Shown here piece by piece: positions 34,952 through 43,670 of a DNA stretch of 64,000 bases. The stretch is from Croceibacterium mercuriale. Lineage in GTDB: Bacteria; Pseudomonadota; Alphaproteobacteria; Sphingomonadales; Sphingomonadaceae. The notes below the pieces were generated by a model. It was not told the DNA's origin. It saw only the letters and a program-made list of their open reading frames with translations, and did not search any database. The DNA lies in assembly GCF_000802385.1 (NCBI RefSeq), contig NZ_JTDN01000001.1, positions 1,309,501 through 1,373,500 on the forward strand, in the 5' to 3' direction. The translations under genes were made by a program, and so were the position numbers. Every line of letters begins with the position of its first letter. Positions within the stretch are counted from its first letter, which is position 1.

Positions 34952-35770
34952 ATGCATGCGCCGACCACGCCGCCCATTCCGACCGAGCTGCTGCTGAACG
35001 CCTATCGCAGCGGCATATTCCCGATGGCCGACGGGCGGATGGACGACCAGGTCTTCTGGGTCGAGCCGCGCGAGCGTGCGATCATCCCGCTGGACGGGTT
35101 GCATTGTTCCCGATCCCTGGCGCGCACGATCCGGCGCGACCGGTTCCGGGTGACGGTGGATGTCGATTTCGCCGGCGTGATCGAGGCATGTGCCGCACCG
35201 CGCGCCGATCACGAGGACACCTGGATCAGCGACCGGATCAGCGCCAGCTACCGCGCGCTGTTCACGGCAGGGCACGCCCATTCGGTGGAATGCTGGGAGG
35301 GAGACACGCTGGTGGGCGGGCTGTACGGCGTCGCCTTCGACCGGGTGTTCTGCGGCGAGAGCATGTTCAGCCGGCGCACCGACGCATCCAAGGTGGCGCT
35401 GGCCTGGCTGGTGACGCTGATGCGGCTGGCGGGCTTCCGGCTGCTGGACTGCCAGTTCATGACCGAGCACCTGCACTCCATGGGGGCGGTGACGATCAGC
35501 CGGGAGGATTACCTGCAATCGCTGGCGATCGCCGTGGCGCATGGCCGGGCGGACAGCCTGCAGGCGGCCTATTCGTCGGTGCTGTCGGCCGCGGCCGGGG
35601 CTGGTACGGACTCCGGCGTCGGCGTGACCGCCGGCGAAGCGACGGCAGCGGGCGTCGCCGCCGGCGCCGGTGCGGTCCGCGAAGCCGACGCGCCGGAGGT
35701 GGAGCGGACGCGCGGGGTCGCCTCCTCCCCCGGGAAGCTCATCGCGCAGTTCTTGACCCAGACATCGTAG
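34952..35770 (+). CDS. aat: leucyl/phenylalanyl-tRNA-protein transferase
   Basis: Adds Leu or Phe to N-terminal Arg/Lys of proteins for N-end-rule degradation. Motifs are LLNAYRSGIFPMAD, FWVEPRERAIIPLD, ESMFSRRTDASKVAL and LLDCQFMTEHLHSMGA. The core ends near residue 205. A low-complexity Ala/Gly/Thr tail extends it to 272 residues, longer than usual. That tail lies on the opposite strand from the 3' end of the DUF2155 gene (202-bp overlap). A start further in would not change this. Confidence 0.92.
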   Translation: MHAPTTPPIPTELLLNAYRSGIFPMADGRMDDQVFWVEPRERAIIPLDGLHCSRSLARTIRRDRFRVTVDVDFAGVIEACAAPRADHEDTWISDRISASYRALFTAGHAHSVECWEGDTLVGGLYGVAFDRVFCGESMFSRRTDASKVALAWLVTLMRLAGFRLLDCQFMTEHLHSMGAVTISREDYLQSLAIAVAHGRADSLQAAYSSVLSAAAGAGTDSGVGVTAGEATAAGVAAGAGAVREADAPEVERTRGVASSPGKLIAQFLTQTS

Positions 35771-36219
35771 ATCGGGTGTTCGACGACATTGAGGCTGGGC
35801 GAGTTGCGGAACAGCCAGCCCGAGAAGATGCCGCGCCACTGCGGTTCGGCACCGGCCTGCGCGCGCTCCTGTACCAGCACCTGCACAAAGGCGCCGGTCT
35901 CTGCCCGCGGCTCCCACGGGGCGGTCTTCTCGCAGGCGGACAGGCGCAGGATCACGTCACCCAGCCGCCGGCTTTCGCCGGGCTTCAGTTCCACGTCCTG
36001 CGTGATGTTGTTGCGTTTGTTGAGCAGGCCGATGGTGGCGACGCGTTGCGCCATGGGCGTGCCGATCGCGTTCGCCTGCGACCCAGCCGGCGGAGCGGCC
36101 GGCGCGGCGAGTTCGCGCGGGATGGCGGTGCTCTCCGCCTCCGGCTCAGGCTGGCCGTCGGAACAGGCGGCCAGCAGCAGTGGCAGGGCCACCGCCCATG
36201 CGGCGAAACGGATTGTCAT
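35569..36219 (-). CDS. DUF2155-domain lipoprotein
   Basis: The 216-residue protein has a lipobox (LLAAC, Cys19). The DUF2155 core spans about residues 60-150: VATIGLLNKRNNITQDVELK, LRLSACEKTAPWEP, FSGWLFRNSPSLNVVEHPIYDVWVKNC (given in outline). In alphaproteobacteria this domain is often near complex I or aat genes. The Ala/Pro/Thr-rich tail from residue 150 is antisense to the aat tail. Molecular function is unknown. Confidence 0.82.
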   Translation of the reverse strand: MTIRFAAWAVALPLLLAACSDGQPEPEAESTAIPRELAAPAAPPAGSQANAIGTPMAQRVATIGLLNKRNNITQDVELKPGESRRLGDVILRLSACEKTAPWEPRAETGAFVQVLVQERAQAGAEPQWRGIFSGWLFRNSPSLNVVEHPIYDVWVKNCAMSFPGEEATPRVRSTSGASASRTAPAPAATPAAVASPAVTPTPESVPAPAAADSTDE

Positions 36220-36245
36220 CGATGCGCCTTCACCGCCGGGGCATT

Positions 36246-36647
36246 TCAGGCGTCGGGCGACCAGGCTTCGTAATCGCCGGCCGCACGCGCGCGGCGCCCA
36301 CCCTTCTCCAGCGCGCCGGCCGGGCGATAGGCGCCGATCGTGCCCGTGGCGTTGGGAGTATAGTCTGCTTCCCAGATCTTGGACGGCGCCAGATGGCTTT
36401 CGGGCAGCGCGTCATAGGAATGATGCAGCCAGCCATGCCATTCGGCCGGCACGCGGCTGGCATCGTTGGCGCCATTGTACATGATCCAGCGCTTCTCGCG
36501 CCCGTCAGGCCCGCGCACCTTGGTGGCGCGAAAATACGTGTTGCCCTGCGCGTCCGTACCGACCTGTTCGCCCTTGCGAGCGGAAAACAGGGCGGTGCCG
36601 ATCGTTGCGCCGTCCCACCAGGTGAAGATCTTGCCGAGAATACCCAT
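36246..36647 (-). CDS. NADH:ubiquinone oxidoreductase accessory subunit NDUFA12
   Basis: The 133-residue protein matches the alphaproteobacterial/mitochondrial complex I subunit B17.2: GTALFSARKGEQVGTDAQGN, RWIMYNGANDASRVPAEWH, WLHHSYDALPES and a C-terminal YEAWSPD. It stabilises complex I. It lies 26 bp upstream of the DUF2155 gene on the same strand. Confidence 0.93.
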   Translation of the reverse strand: MGILGKIFTWWDGATIGTALFSARKGEQVGTDAQGNTYFRATKVRGPDGREKRWIMYNGANDASRVPAEWHGWLHHSYDALPESHLAPSKIWEADYTPNATGTIGAYRPAGALEKGGRRARAAGDYEAWSPDA

Positions 36648-36713
36648 CGTGCCCCGCCGTTAGCGCGCCGCCCCTGCCAAGCGCAAGGGGCAGCAGGAGG
36701 TTAGCATCCGTCC

Positions 36714-37199
36714 CTACCAGCTTACGACGGCGCCCGGCCCGATGCCGAGCTGCGCCGCGCGCCCGCCATTCAGTTCCAGCACGGCGATCGCCGGGCCGTC
36801 CGACATCAGCTGTGCCTCCGAATAGGGCACCGCATTGGCGGACACGTTGATGACCCGCTTGTCCGCGCCGATGAAGACCAGGTCCAGCGGCAGCACCGTG
36901 TTGCGCATCCAGAAGGACAGCTGCTGCGGCGCGGCATAGGGGAAGATCATGCCTTCGTCGGCGCCCATCTCGGTCCGGAACATCAGGCCGCGGGCCTGCG
37001 CCTCCGCCGATTCGGCCACTTCCACGCGGAACCGGTGCGTGGTGCCGCCGGTCTGCACCGTGAGCGGAATGACCCGGAGCCCGGACACGGGATGCGCCGC
37101 CGGCGCCTGGGTGGTGGCGGTGGCGCCACTGTCCTGCGGGGCGCAGGCGACCAGCGCCGTGGCGGACATCAGGGAGAGCAGCAGGGTCGCCAGGCGCAT
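36714..37199 (-). CDS. DUF192-domain exported protein
   Basis: The product is 161 residues from the ATG at 37199, with GAGG upstream. It has a lipobox-like LVAC (Cys near residue 19). The DUF192 fold is seen in FRVEVAESAEAQARGLMFRT, GMIFPYAAPQQLSFWMRNT, LPLDLVFIGADKRVI and VLELNGGRAAQLGI. The function of the family is unknown. Confidence 0.85.
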   Translation of the reverse strand: MRLATLLLSLMSATALVACAPQDSGATATTQAPAAHPVSGLRVIPLTVQTGGTTHRFRVEVAESAEAQARGLMFRTEMGADEGMIFPYAAPQQLSFWMRNTVLPLDLVFIGADKRVINVSANAVPYSEAQLMSDGPAIAVLELNGGRAAQLGIGPGAVVSW

Positions 37200-37223
37200 A
37201 GTCACCTCGTCAGGGTCAGCGTG

Positions 37224-37805
37224 TCAGTCGTCATCGTCGGCATCTGCCGCCCAGCCTTCGGCCGCAGCCGGACTGGGCGCGTCGAGCACGCCGCGTATCT
37301 CTGCCAGCATGTGGCCTGCGCGCAGCATGGCCGCAATCTGTTTCTGGCGCAGTGCAGGATCGGTCGACGGCTTGCCCCCGAACGGGCCGAAGCGCCGCTT
37401 GCGGGCCAGCGCGAGTGCCGCCTGCCGGCGGGCGGCGCCGTCGGGCCGCACGTCCTGACGGATCGGTTCGGCGATACCGGCTTCGCCCAGCGCCTGCCCG
37501 ATGCGGCGCGGGCCGTAGCCGCGCCGCAGCAGGGAGCCGGCGCGGGCACGGGCAAAGCCGGCATCGTCGATATAGCCCAGTTCCACATGGCGGGCGATGA
37601 TCGCCTCCACCGGTGGTGCGCCCTCCCCGTCCCAGCCGCGCTCCCGCAGCTTGCGTATCAGATAGCGTTCCAGCTTGCCCGCGCTGGTGGCGAACCGGGC
37701 GACATAGGCCAGCGCCATTTCCTCCAGCCGGGGGCGATCCAGCGGGGTGGGCACGCGGCGGCGGCGCTCCTGCGCCTGTGGATCAGCCGGGTCCTTACCT
37801 TGCAT
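37224..37805 (-). CDS. recX: RecX-family regulator of RecA
   Basis: The 193-residue protein has the RecX helical repeats: ALAYVARFATSAGKLERYL, IRKLRERGWDGEG, VELGYIDDAGFARARAGSLLRRGYGPRRI and a C-terminal repeat. RecX limits RecA filament growth. recA is not in the window. The stop is 24 bp from the DUF192 gene start, in the same direction. Confidence 0.88.
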   Translation of the reverse strand: MQGKDPADPQAQERRRRVPTPLDRPRLEEMALAYVARFATSAGKLERYLIRKLRERGWDGEGAPPVEAIIARHVELGYIDDAGFARARAGSLLRRGYGPRRIGQALGEAGIAEPIRQDVRPDGAARRQAALALARKRRFGPFGGKPSTDPALRQKQIAAMLRAGHMLAEIRGVLDAPSPAAAEGWAADADDDD

Positions 37806-37923
37806 CCGCGGAGTATCGCCTTATTGCTGCCACACTCCTTGCCAAAGGGAGCAGTTTGGCCCGGAGCCCCCAAGGGGATCAGTGCCTTGTGTATAAAGCA
37901 AAGGCGCCAGGCAGCGCCATGGG

Positions 37924-39672
37924 ATGGGTTTGTCCTTGCAGCATATGACGATTCTGGTTCCAACTCCTAATGATTGCCCGCTGCCCCGTCGGCGTGCGGA
38001 TTTCGCCACCTTCGTGGAAGCGATCGAATATGCCGCGCGGAGTGAAAAAGGGCTCAACTTCCACGACATGCGTGGGGAGCTGGCCGAGGTCTATCCTTAC
38101 GTCCGCCTGCGCGAGGACGCGCTGGACTGCGCCCGCCGCCTGCTGGCGATGGGGATCGGCAAGGGCGACCGGGTCGCGCTGATCGCGGACACCGCCGCGC
38201 CGTTCGCCGCGCTGTTCTGCGGCGCGGTGTATGCCGGTGCCTGGCCCGTGCCGTTGCCGCTGCCGACCACCTTCGGCGGGCGGGAGAATTATATCGAGCA
38301 GTTGGCGCTGCAGCTGGGCAGCGCGGACCCGACGATCCTGCTGTACCCGCCGGAGCTGGCCGACATGTGCGGCGAGGCGGCGGCGCGGCAGGGTTGCCAG
38401 GGTTTCGACTGGGCGAGTTTCGCGGAGCGGGATGCGCCAGAGGTGGAGCTGCCGACGGCCGAGCCGGACGACATCTGCTACCTGCAGTATTCCAGCGGCT
38501 CCACCCGCTTCCCCACCGGTGTGGCGGTGACGCACCGGGCGCTGCTGCACAACCTGTATGGCCATTCGACCAGCATGGAAGTGGGCGAAGGCGACCGCGT
38601 GGTCAGCTGGCTGCCGTGGTACCACGACATGGGGCTGGTCGGCTGCTTCCTCTCGCTGATCGCCAACCAGATGTCGGTCGACTACCTGAAGACCGAGCAT
38701 TTCGCCCGCCGGCCGCTGGCCTGGCTGGACCTGATCAGCCGCAACACCGGCACGACGCTCTCCTACTCCCCGACCTTCGGCTACGACATCTGCGCGCGGC
38801 GCATCTCCAGCCAGAGCAGCGTCGCCGACCGCTTCGACCTGTCCCGCTGGCGCATCGCGGGCAATGGCGCGGACATGATCCGGCCGGATGTGATGCAGGG
38901 CTTCGTCAACGCCTTTGCCCCGGCCGGGTTCAAGGCCGGCGCCTTCACCCCCAGCTACGGCCTGGCGGAGGCAACGCTGGCGGTGACGGTGATGCCGCCG
39001 GGCGAAGGTATTCGCGTGGAACTGGTGGAGGAAGAGCGGCTGAGCGGCACCCGCCGGGATCTCCGCCGCCCTGCCCGCTATCGCGCGATCGTGAATTGCG
39101 GCAAGCCGCTGCCGGACATGGAAGTCGCGATCCGGGCCGAGAATGGCGGCCTGCGCGGCGACCATCAGATCGGCAAGGTGTGGTGCCGCGGACCTTCGGT
39201 AATGCATTCCTACTTCCGCAATGCGGAGGCGACCGCCGACTGCATGGTCGATGGCTGGCTCGACACCGGCGACATGGGCTACATGGCCGGCGGATATCTG
39301 TTCATCGTCGGTCGGGCGAAGGACATGATCATCATCAACGGCAAGAACCACTGGCCGCAGGATATCGAATGGGCGGTGGAGCAGCTGCCCGGCTTCAACC
39401 ATGGCGATATCGCCGCCTTCTCCGTCGAGATGGACAATGGCGAGGAAGCGCCGGCCGTGCTGGTGCATTGCCGCGTGTCCGATCCGGAGGACCGGCTGAA
39501 GCTGCGCGACACGATCCGTGACAAGGTGCGCGCGATCACCGGCATGAACTGCGTGGTCGAACTTGTCCCGCCCCGCAGCCTGCCGCGCACCAGCAGCGGC
39601 AAGCTGAGCCGGGCCAAGGCCAAGAAGCTGTATCTGTCGGGCGAGATCGAGCCGTTCACGCTGGCGGCGTGA
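37924..39672 (+). CDS. fatty acyl-AMP ligase (FAAL)
   Basis: The 582-residue adenylate-forming enzyme activates a fatty acid as acyl-AMP, normally for transfer to an acyl carrier protein. The AMP-binding core is LQYSSGSTRFPTGV, with WLPWYHDMGLVG, GLAEATLAVT and WLDTGDMGYMAGG; the N-terminal DRVALIADT and FPFGA-type region is FAAL-like rather than FadD-like. The start may instead be the ATG at 37945. No polyketide synthase, NRPS or carrier protein gene lies beside it, so the acceptor is unknown. Confidence 0.87.
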   Translation: MGLSLQHMTILVPTPNDCPLPRRRADFATFVEAIEYAARSEKGLNFHDMRGELAEVYPYVRLREDALDCARRLLAMGIGKGDRVALIADTAAPFAALFCGAVYAGAWPVPLPLPTTFGGRENYIEQLALQLGSADPTILLYPPELADMCGEAAARQGCQGFDWASFAERDAPEVELPTAEPDDICYLQYSSGSTRFPTGVAVTHRALLHNLYGHSTSMEVGEGDRVVSWLPWYHDMGLVGCFLSLIANQMSVDYLKTEHFARRPLAWLDLISRNTGTTLSYSPTFGYDICARRISSQSSVADRFDLSRWRIAGNGADMIRPDVMQGFVNAFAPAGFKAGAFTPSYGLAEATLAVTVMPPGEGIRVELVEEERLSGTRRDLRRPARYRAIVNCGKPLPDMEVAIRAENGGLRGDHQIGKVWCRGPSVMHSYFRNAEATADCMVDGWLDTGDMGYMAGGYLFIVGRAKDMIIINGKNHWPQDIEWAVEQLPGFNHGDIAAFSVEMDNGEEAPAVLVHCRVSDPEDRLKLRDTIRDKVRAITGMNCVVELVPPRSLPRTSSGKLSRAKAKKLYLSGEIEPFTLAA

Positions 39673-39699
39673 TGCGGCCCGGCCGGGTGGCCGGTGGCG

Positions 39700-40095
39700 T
39701 CAGCGGAACAGCAGCACGCCCAGCATCACCACCAGCGCCAGTGTCGAGATGACCCAGGCCAGCGAGCGGACATACGGCACCCCGGCCCAGTACAGGGGCA
39801 AATAGGCAACCCGGCCCGCCAGCCATACCCAGGCGGCCGTGGCGGTGACAGGGCCGGTCTTCCCGGCCAGCACCACACCGACCAGCGCGACGATGGCAAC
39901 GGGGAACGTTTCCTGGAAATTGGCCTGCGCGCGGCTCAGCCGTCCGGCGACCGCATTCAGCGCGGGCATCTCCGCATCGCGGGCCCCGGCGTTCCACTCC
40001 ACGCCATATTGCAGCGTCTTGAATTGCCCGGCCAGCATGATGTGCACCAGCAGCAGCACGGCGCCCAGCACCAGCACGGCGAGTTCGGTTGGCAA
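39700..40095 (-). CDS. MAPEG-family membrane protein
   Basis: I choose the TTG at 40095 because it has AGGAGG 5 nt upstream and gives 131 residues, the normal MAPEG size; longer frames lack a good site. Four hydrophobic helices are visible: LAVLVLGAVLLLVHIML, FPVAIVALVGVVLAG, WVWLAGRVAYLPLYW and LAWVISTLALVVMLGVLL. The family includes membrane glutathione-dependent enzymes, but short bacterial members are mostly uncharacterised. Confidence 0.8.
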   Translation of the reverse strand: MPTELAVLVLGAVLLLVHIMLAGQFKTLQYGVEWNAGARDAEMPALNAVAGRLSRAQANFQETFPVAIVALVGVVLAGKTGPVTATAAWVWLAGRVAYLPLYWAGVPYVRSLAWVISTLALVVMLGVLLFR

Positions 40096-40187
40096 ATACA
40101 CCTCCTGTATCACTCCTGCACGGACGCATCTTCGCGTGGGTCGTTCCAGCGCCTGCATTAGCCGGATGCGCCCGGAACGTGAACCGC

Positions 40188-40216
40188 TTGAATTGCGTGT
40201 CTTGTGCAACTAATAC
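40188..40216 (+). promoter_or_regulatory. possible promoter of the telA operon
   Basis: TTGAAT at 40188-40193 and TAATAC at 40211-40216 are separated by 17 bp and lie 28 bp before the telA ATG. The spacing is right, but the hexamers match only in part. Confidence 0.3.
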
Positions 40217-40243
40217 AGCTGGAAGCACCGGGAGACGACACGC

Positions 40244-41446
40244 ATGGCCACCACGCCGACCGCCGCCAAGGACGATTTCAAGCTGGAACTGACGCCGCCC
40301 GATCCGGTGCCGGTGGTCTCCGCGGAGCGGGCCGCCGGCCTGGTGCCGGTCGATGCCGAGCAGAAGACCAAGCTGGATGCGCGGGTCGAAGGCTTTGTGG
40401 CCGAACTGGTCGCGCTGGATGCCAACTCGCCCGACTTCGGCAAGAAGGTCGACCAGATCACCAACATGGGCCGCAAGGAGATCGCCGCCGCGGCGCAGAT
40501 GTCCAACCGCTTCCTGGACCGGCCAGTGCGCGCGATCGACAAGGACAGTGGCGTGGGCACCGACCTGGCGGAACTGCGCCGCACGGTGGAGGAGCTGGAT
40601 CCGGGCCGCAAGGCGACCGCCCCGCGCAAGCTGCTGGGCATCATCCCGTTCGGCAACAAGCTGAAGACCTATTTCGACAGCTATTCTTCCGCGCAGGGCC
40701 ACATCCAGGCGATCCTGACGCGGCTGTCCAGCGGCAAGGACGAACTGCTGATGGACAATGCCGCCATCGATGTCGAGCGGCAGAAGCTGTGGGAGGCGAT
40801 GGGCAAGCTGGAACAGATGATCCACATCTCCCGCCAGCTGGATGCGCGGCTGGAGGAGGAGGCCATCAGCCTGGATGCAACCGACCCGGCCAAGGCCAAG
40901 GCGGTGCGCGAGACCGCGCTGTTCTACGTCCGTCAGCGCACCCAGGACCTGCTGACGCAGATGGCGGTCAGCGTGCAGGGCTATCTGGCGCTGGATCTGG
41001 TGAAGAAGAACAATGTGGAGCTGGTCAAGGGCGTGGACCGGGCCAGCACCACCACGGTGGGCGCGCTGCGCACCGCGGTGACGGTGGCGCAGGCGATGAC
41101 CAACCAGCGGCTGGTACTGGGCCAGATCACCGCGCTGAACACGACCACGGCGGGCATCATCGATTCCACCAGCAAGCTGCTGCGTGAAAACACCGCCCGC
41201 ATCCACGAACAGGCTGCCAGCAGCACCATCCCCCTGGAGACGCTGCAGCGCGCCTTCCAGAACATCTACGACACGATGGACGAGGTCGACACCTTCAAGC
41301 TGCGCGCGCTGGAAAGCATGCGCCAGACGGTGGACACGCTGACGGTCGAGGTGGAGCGGTCCAAGGGCTACATCGCCCGTGCGGAGGGGCAATCGCAGGC
41401 GTCCGCGCAGATCGAGCAGCGCGGACTGCTGAGCCTGGATAGCTGA
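40244..41446 (+). CDS. TelA/KlaA-family toxic-anion-resistance protein
   Basis: The 400-residue protein is almost entirely helical. It has the TelA landmarks AQMSNRFLDRPVRAID, LLGIIPFGNKLKTYFDSY, QAILTRLSSGKDELLMDNA and MTNQRLVLGQITALNTTT. The family is linked with tellurite and colicin resistance and envelope stress, though the mechanism is unclear. It is coupled to the XpaC-like gene (1-bp overlap). Confidence 0.9.
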   Translation: MATTPTAAKDDFKLELTPPDPVPVVSAERAAGLVPVDAEQKTKLDARVEGFVAELVALDANSPDFGKKVDQITNMGRKEIAAAAQMSNRFLDRPVRAIDKDSGVGTDLAELRRTVEELDPGRKATAPRKLLGIIPFGNKLKTYFDSYSSAQGHIQAILTRLSSGKDELLMDNAAIDVERQKLWEAMGKLEQMIHISRQLDARLEEEAISLDATDPAKAKAVRETALFYVRQRTQDLLTQMAVSVQGYLALDLVKKNNVELVKGVDRASTTTVGALRTAVTVAQAMTNQRLVLGQITALNTTTAGIIDSTSKLLRENTARIHEQAASSTIPLETLQRAFQNIYDTMDEVDTFKLRALESMRQTVDTLTVEVERSKGYIARAEGQSQASAQIEQRGLLSLDS

Positions 41447-42222
41447 TGGCCGACAGCACGCCTGACAGCGACGCCATCCTGCGCAGCGCCCGTGCGTCGC
41501 TGGACGACAACCGGCAGGGTGGCCGACGGGTCGGCGGGCAGCCGATCGGCGAAGGGTCCGCCCGGCTGAGGCGGCGGAACCTGGTCAGCCGGCTGAAGCT
41601 GATCGGCATCGCCGTGCTGGGCATCCTGCTGGCGGCGATGGCCGCCGGGATCGTACTGAACGGCATCGGCTTCGTCGGCGTCATGCTGACAGCGCTGGCG
41701 CTGCTGGTGGCGGTGCTGGTGTTCAGCAACTTCCCCAAGGTGAAGGTCCCGCGCCGCGCCGACCTGACCCGCACCAGCGATGCCCGCCAGCTGGTCGCCC
41801 GGACCGAGCTGTGGCTGGAGCATCAGCGCCCCGCCCTGCCCGCCCCGGCGGTGACGCTGGTGGACCGGATCGGCGTGCAGCTGGATGCGCTGGGCCTGCA
41901 GCTGGAGACAATCGACCCAGCCCATCCCGCAGCGGCGGAAACCCGGAAGCTGGTCGGCGAGCATCTGCCGGAGACGGTGGATGCCTGGCGCCGGGTGCCG
42001 GCATCCTTGCGGCGGGAGGACCATGCAGGCGCCACCGCCGATGCAAGGCTGACCGAGAGCCTGGGGCGGATCAGCGAGGAACTGGACCGGGTGACCCGGC
42101 AGCTGGCCGATGGCGCGCTGGACGACCTGGCCGTGCGCACCCGCTATCTCGAATACAAATACAGTGGTGGCGCGGCGTCCGACGGCCCGCCGCCGATCGC
42201 CTTGCCTACGGAGAAGCATTGA
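41446..42222 (+). CDS. XpaC-like membrane protein, TelA partner
   Basis: The 258-residue protein has two adjacent transmembrane helices (about residues 50-90: LKLIGIAVLGILLAAMAAG and FVGVMLTALALLVAVLVF) and a cytoplasmic helical domain with EETRKLVGEHLPETVDAW-type sequence. This layout and adjacency match XpaC, annotated for 5-bromo-4-chloroindolyl phosphate hydrolysis, which commonly accompanies telA. A scaffold or stress role is more likely than true phosphatase activity. Confidence 0.72.
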   Translation: MADSTPDSDAILRSARASLDDNRQGGRRVGGQPIGEGSARLRRRNLVSRLKLIGIAVLGILLAAMAAGIVLNGIGFVGVMLTALALLVAVLVFSNFPKVKVPRRADLTRTSDARQLVARTELWLEHQRPALPAPAVTLVDRIGVQLDALGLQLETIDPAHPAAAETRKLVGEHLPETVDAWRRVPASLRREDHAGATADARLTESLGRISEELDRVTRQLADGALDDLAVRTRYLEYKYSGGAASDGPPPIALPTEKH

Positions 42223-42518
42223 TGCAGGTTGCCATTCCCCACACGCTGGGCCGCGAAGTCGCGCGCGAACGGCTGCGCAGCCGCAGCCACACGCTGGCGG
42301 ACGCGATCCCGGGCGGTGCCGCACAGGTAACGACCAGCTGGCCCACGACCGACCGGATGCAGCTGAACATCACCGCGATGGGGCAGGTGGTCGACGGCCA
42401 TGTCGACGTGGAGGACACGCAATTGCTGTTCAACGTGACGCTGCCGGCCATGCTGAGCTTCATGGAGCCGCTGATTGCCGGCGCGATCCGCGATCAGGGC
42501 CCCAAGCTGCTGAAATAA
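42222..42518 (+). CDS. polyhydroxyalkanoic-acid-system family protein
   Basis: The 98-residue protein starts at an ATG overlapping the XpaC stop by 1 bp. The opening VAIPHTLGREVARERLRSR and later VDVEDTQLLFNVTLPAML match the short PHA_gran_rgn family. The function is undefined. Its coupling to TelA and XpaC suggests a three-gene unit. Confidence 0.72.
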   Translation: MQVAIPHTLGREVARERLRSRSHTLADAIPGGAAQVTTSWPTTDRMQLNITAMGQVVDGHVDVEDTQLLFNVTLPAMLSFMEPLIAGAIRDQGPKLLK

Positions 42519-42575
42519 GATGCTTCGGCGCCTTGGCAGTTGCGCCATGGTGCATTGCACCTATGGCAATGCAGC

Positions 42576-43490
42576 ATGCAAGCCGCCCAGGCCACCCGGC
42601 CGCTTCTCGCCCTGCTGATCCGTCTTGGCGCGGTTGCCGCGCTGGCGACGATGGGCGCGCTGATCAAGCTGGCGTCGCAGCGCGGCATGCATCTGCTGGA
42701 ACTGATGTTCTGGCGCCAGTTCATCAGCGTGCCGCTGCTGCTGGGCTGGGTGATGCTGACCGCGCGCAGCCTGCAACCGCTGAAGACCCGGCGCCCCGGC
42801 ACGCAGTTCCTGCGCGCGCTGTACGGGACGGTCGGCATGTCGATGACCTTCGGCGCGGTGATCCTGTTGCCGCTGGCGGAGGCGACCACCTTCAGCTTCA
42901 CCGCGCCGATCTTCGCCGTGCTGCTATCCGTGGTGCTGCTGAAGGAGCAGGTCGGGCTGTGGCGCTGGTCCGCGGTGCTGGCCGGCTTTGCCGGGGTGCT
43001 GGTGATCGCACAGCCGGGCGGCAGCCATTTTCCGCTCTACGGTGCGCTGGTGGCGCTCGGCGCAGCGTTCATGGTGGCGCTGATCTCCATCCAGATCGCC
43101 GACCTGAACCGCACGGACAAGCCGCTGGCGATCGTGTTCTATTTCGCGGCGTTCTCCTCGCCGATGACCGCTTTTGCCCTCCCCTTCGTGGGACAGGCGC
43201 ATGATGCGACGGAATGGCTGCTGATCGCCGCGATCGGGGTCACCGGGCTGGTCGGGCAGTTGCTGCTGACCGCGGCGCTGCGCTTCGGTTCCTTGTCCAG
43301 CGTGATCGTGATGGATTACTCGTCGCTGTTCTGGGCGACGCTGTACGGCTTCCTGCTGTTCGACACGCTGCCCCCGGGCAGCACATGGTTCGGTGCGCCG
43401 CTGATCGCCGGGGCTGGCATCGTGATCGCCTGGCGCGAACATGCGCTGGCCCGGCAGCGCAGGACGCCGGCACCGCTGGAAGATGCCTGA
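42576..43490 (+). CDS. EamA/DMT-superfamily transporter
   Basis: The product is 304 residues from the ATG at 42576. Ten hydrophobic segments in two EamA repeats can be picked out, with EATTFSFTAPIFAVLLSVVL and VIVMDYSSLFWATLYGFLLF as the typical repeat ends. It is a drug/metabolite transporter; the substrate is unknown. Confidence 0.9.
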   Translation: MQAAQATRPLLALLIRLGAVAALATMGALIKLASQRGMHLLELMFWRQFISVPLLLGWVMLTARSLQPLKTRRPGTQFLRALYGTVGMSMTFGAVILLPLAEATTFSFTAPIFAVLLSVVLLKEQVGLWRWSAVLAGFAGVLVIAQPGGSHFPLYGALVALGAAFMVALISIQIADLNRTDKPLAIVFYFAAFSSPMTAFALPFVGQAHDATEWLLIAAIGVTGLVGQLLLTAALRFGSLSSVIVMDYSSLFWATLYGFLLFDTLPPGSTWFGAPLIAGAGIVIAWREHALARQRRTPAPLEDA

Positions 43491-43531
43491 TTGGCTTGCT
43501 AGTGCATTGTAGCTGAAAAGGAGCCTACCTC

Positions 43532-43660
43532 ATGACCCGCAAGCTTGCCCTCGCCCTCTGCCTTGCCGCCGCCACGCTGACCGTCAGCGCCTGCAACACC
43601 GTCAAGGGCGTCGGCCGCGACATCCAGAGCGTGGGCGAAGCGGGCGACCGGGCACTCTGA
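43532..43660 (+). CDS. entericidin-type small lipoprotein
   Basis: The 42-residue ORF has AAAGGAG 10 nt upstream. The product has a lipoprotein signal with lipobox VSAC (Cys21), then NTVKGVGRDIQSVGEAG, the entericidin A/B signature. In other bacteria entericidins are stress-related membrane lipoproteins and an antidote/toxin pair; here a single copy is seen with no partner. It converges on the DUF938 gene. Confidence 0.85.
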   Translation: MTRKLALALCLAAATLTVSACNTVKGVGRDIQSVGEAGDRAL

Positions 43661-43670
43661 CCCAAAGCCT

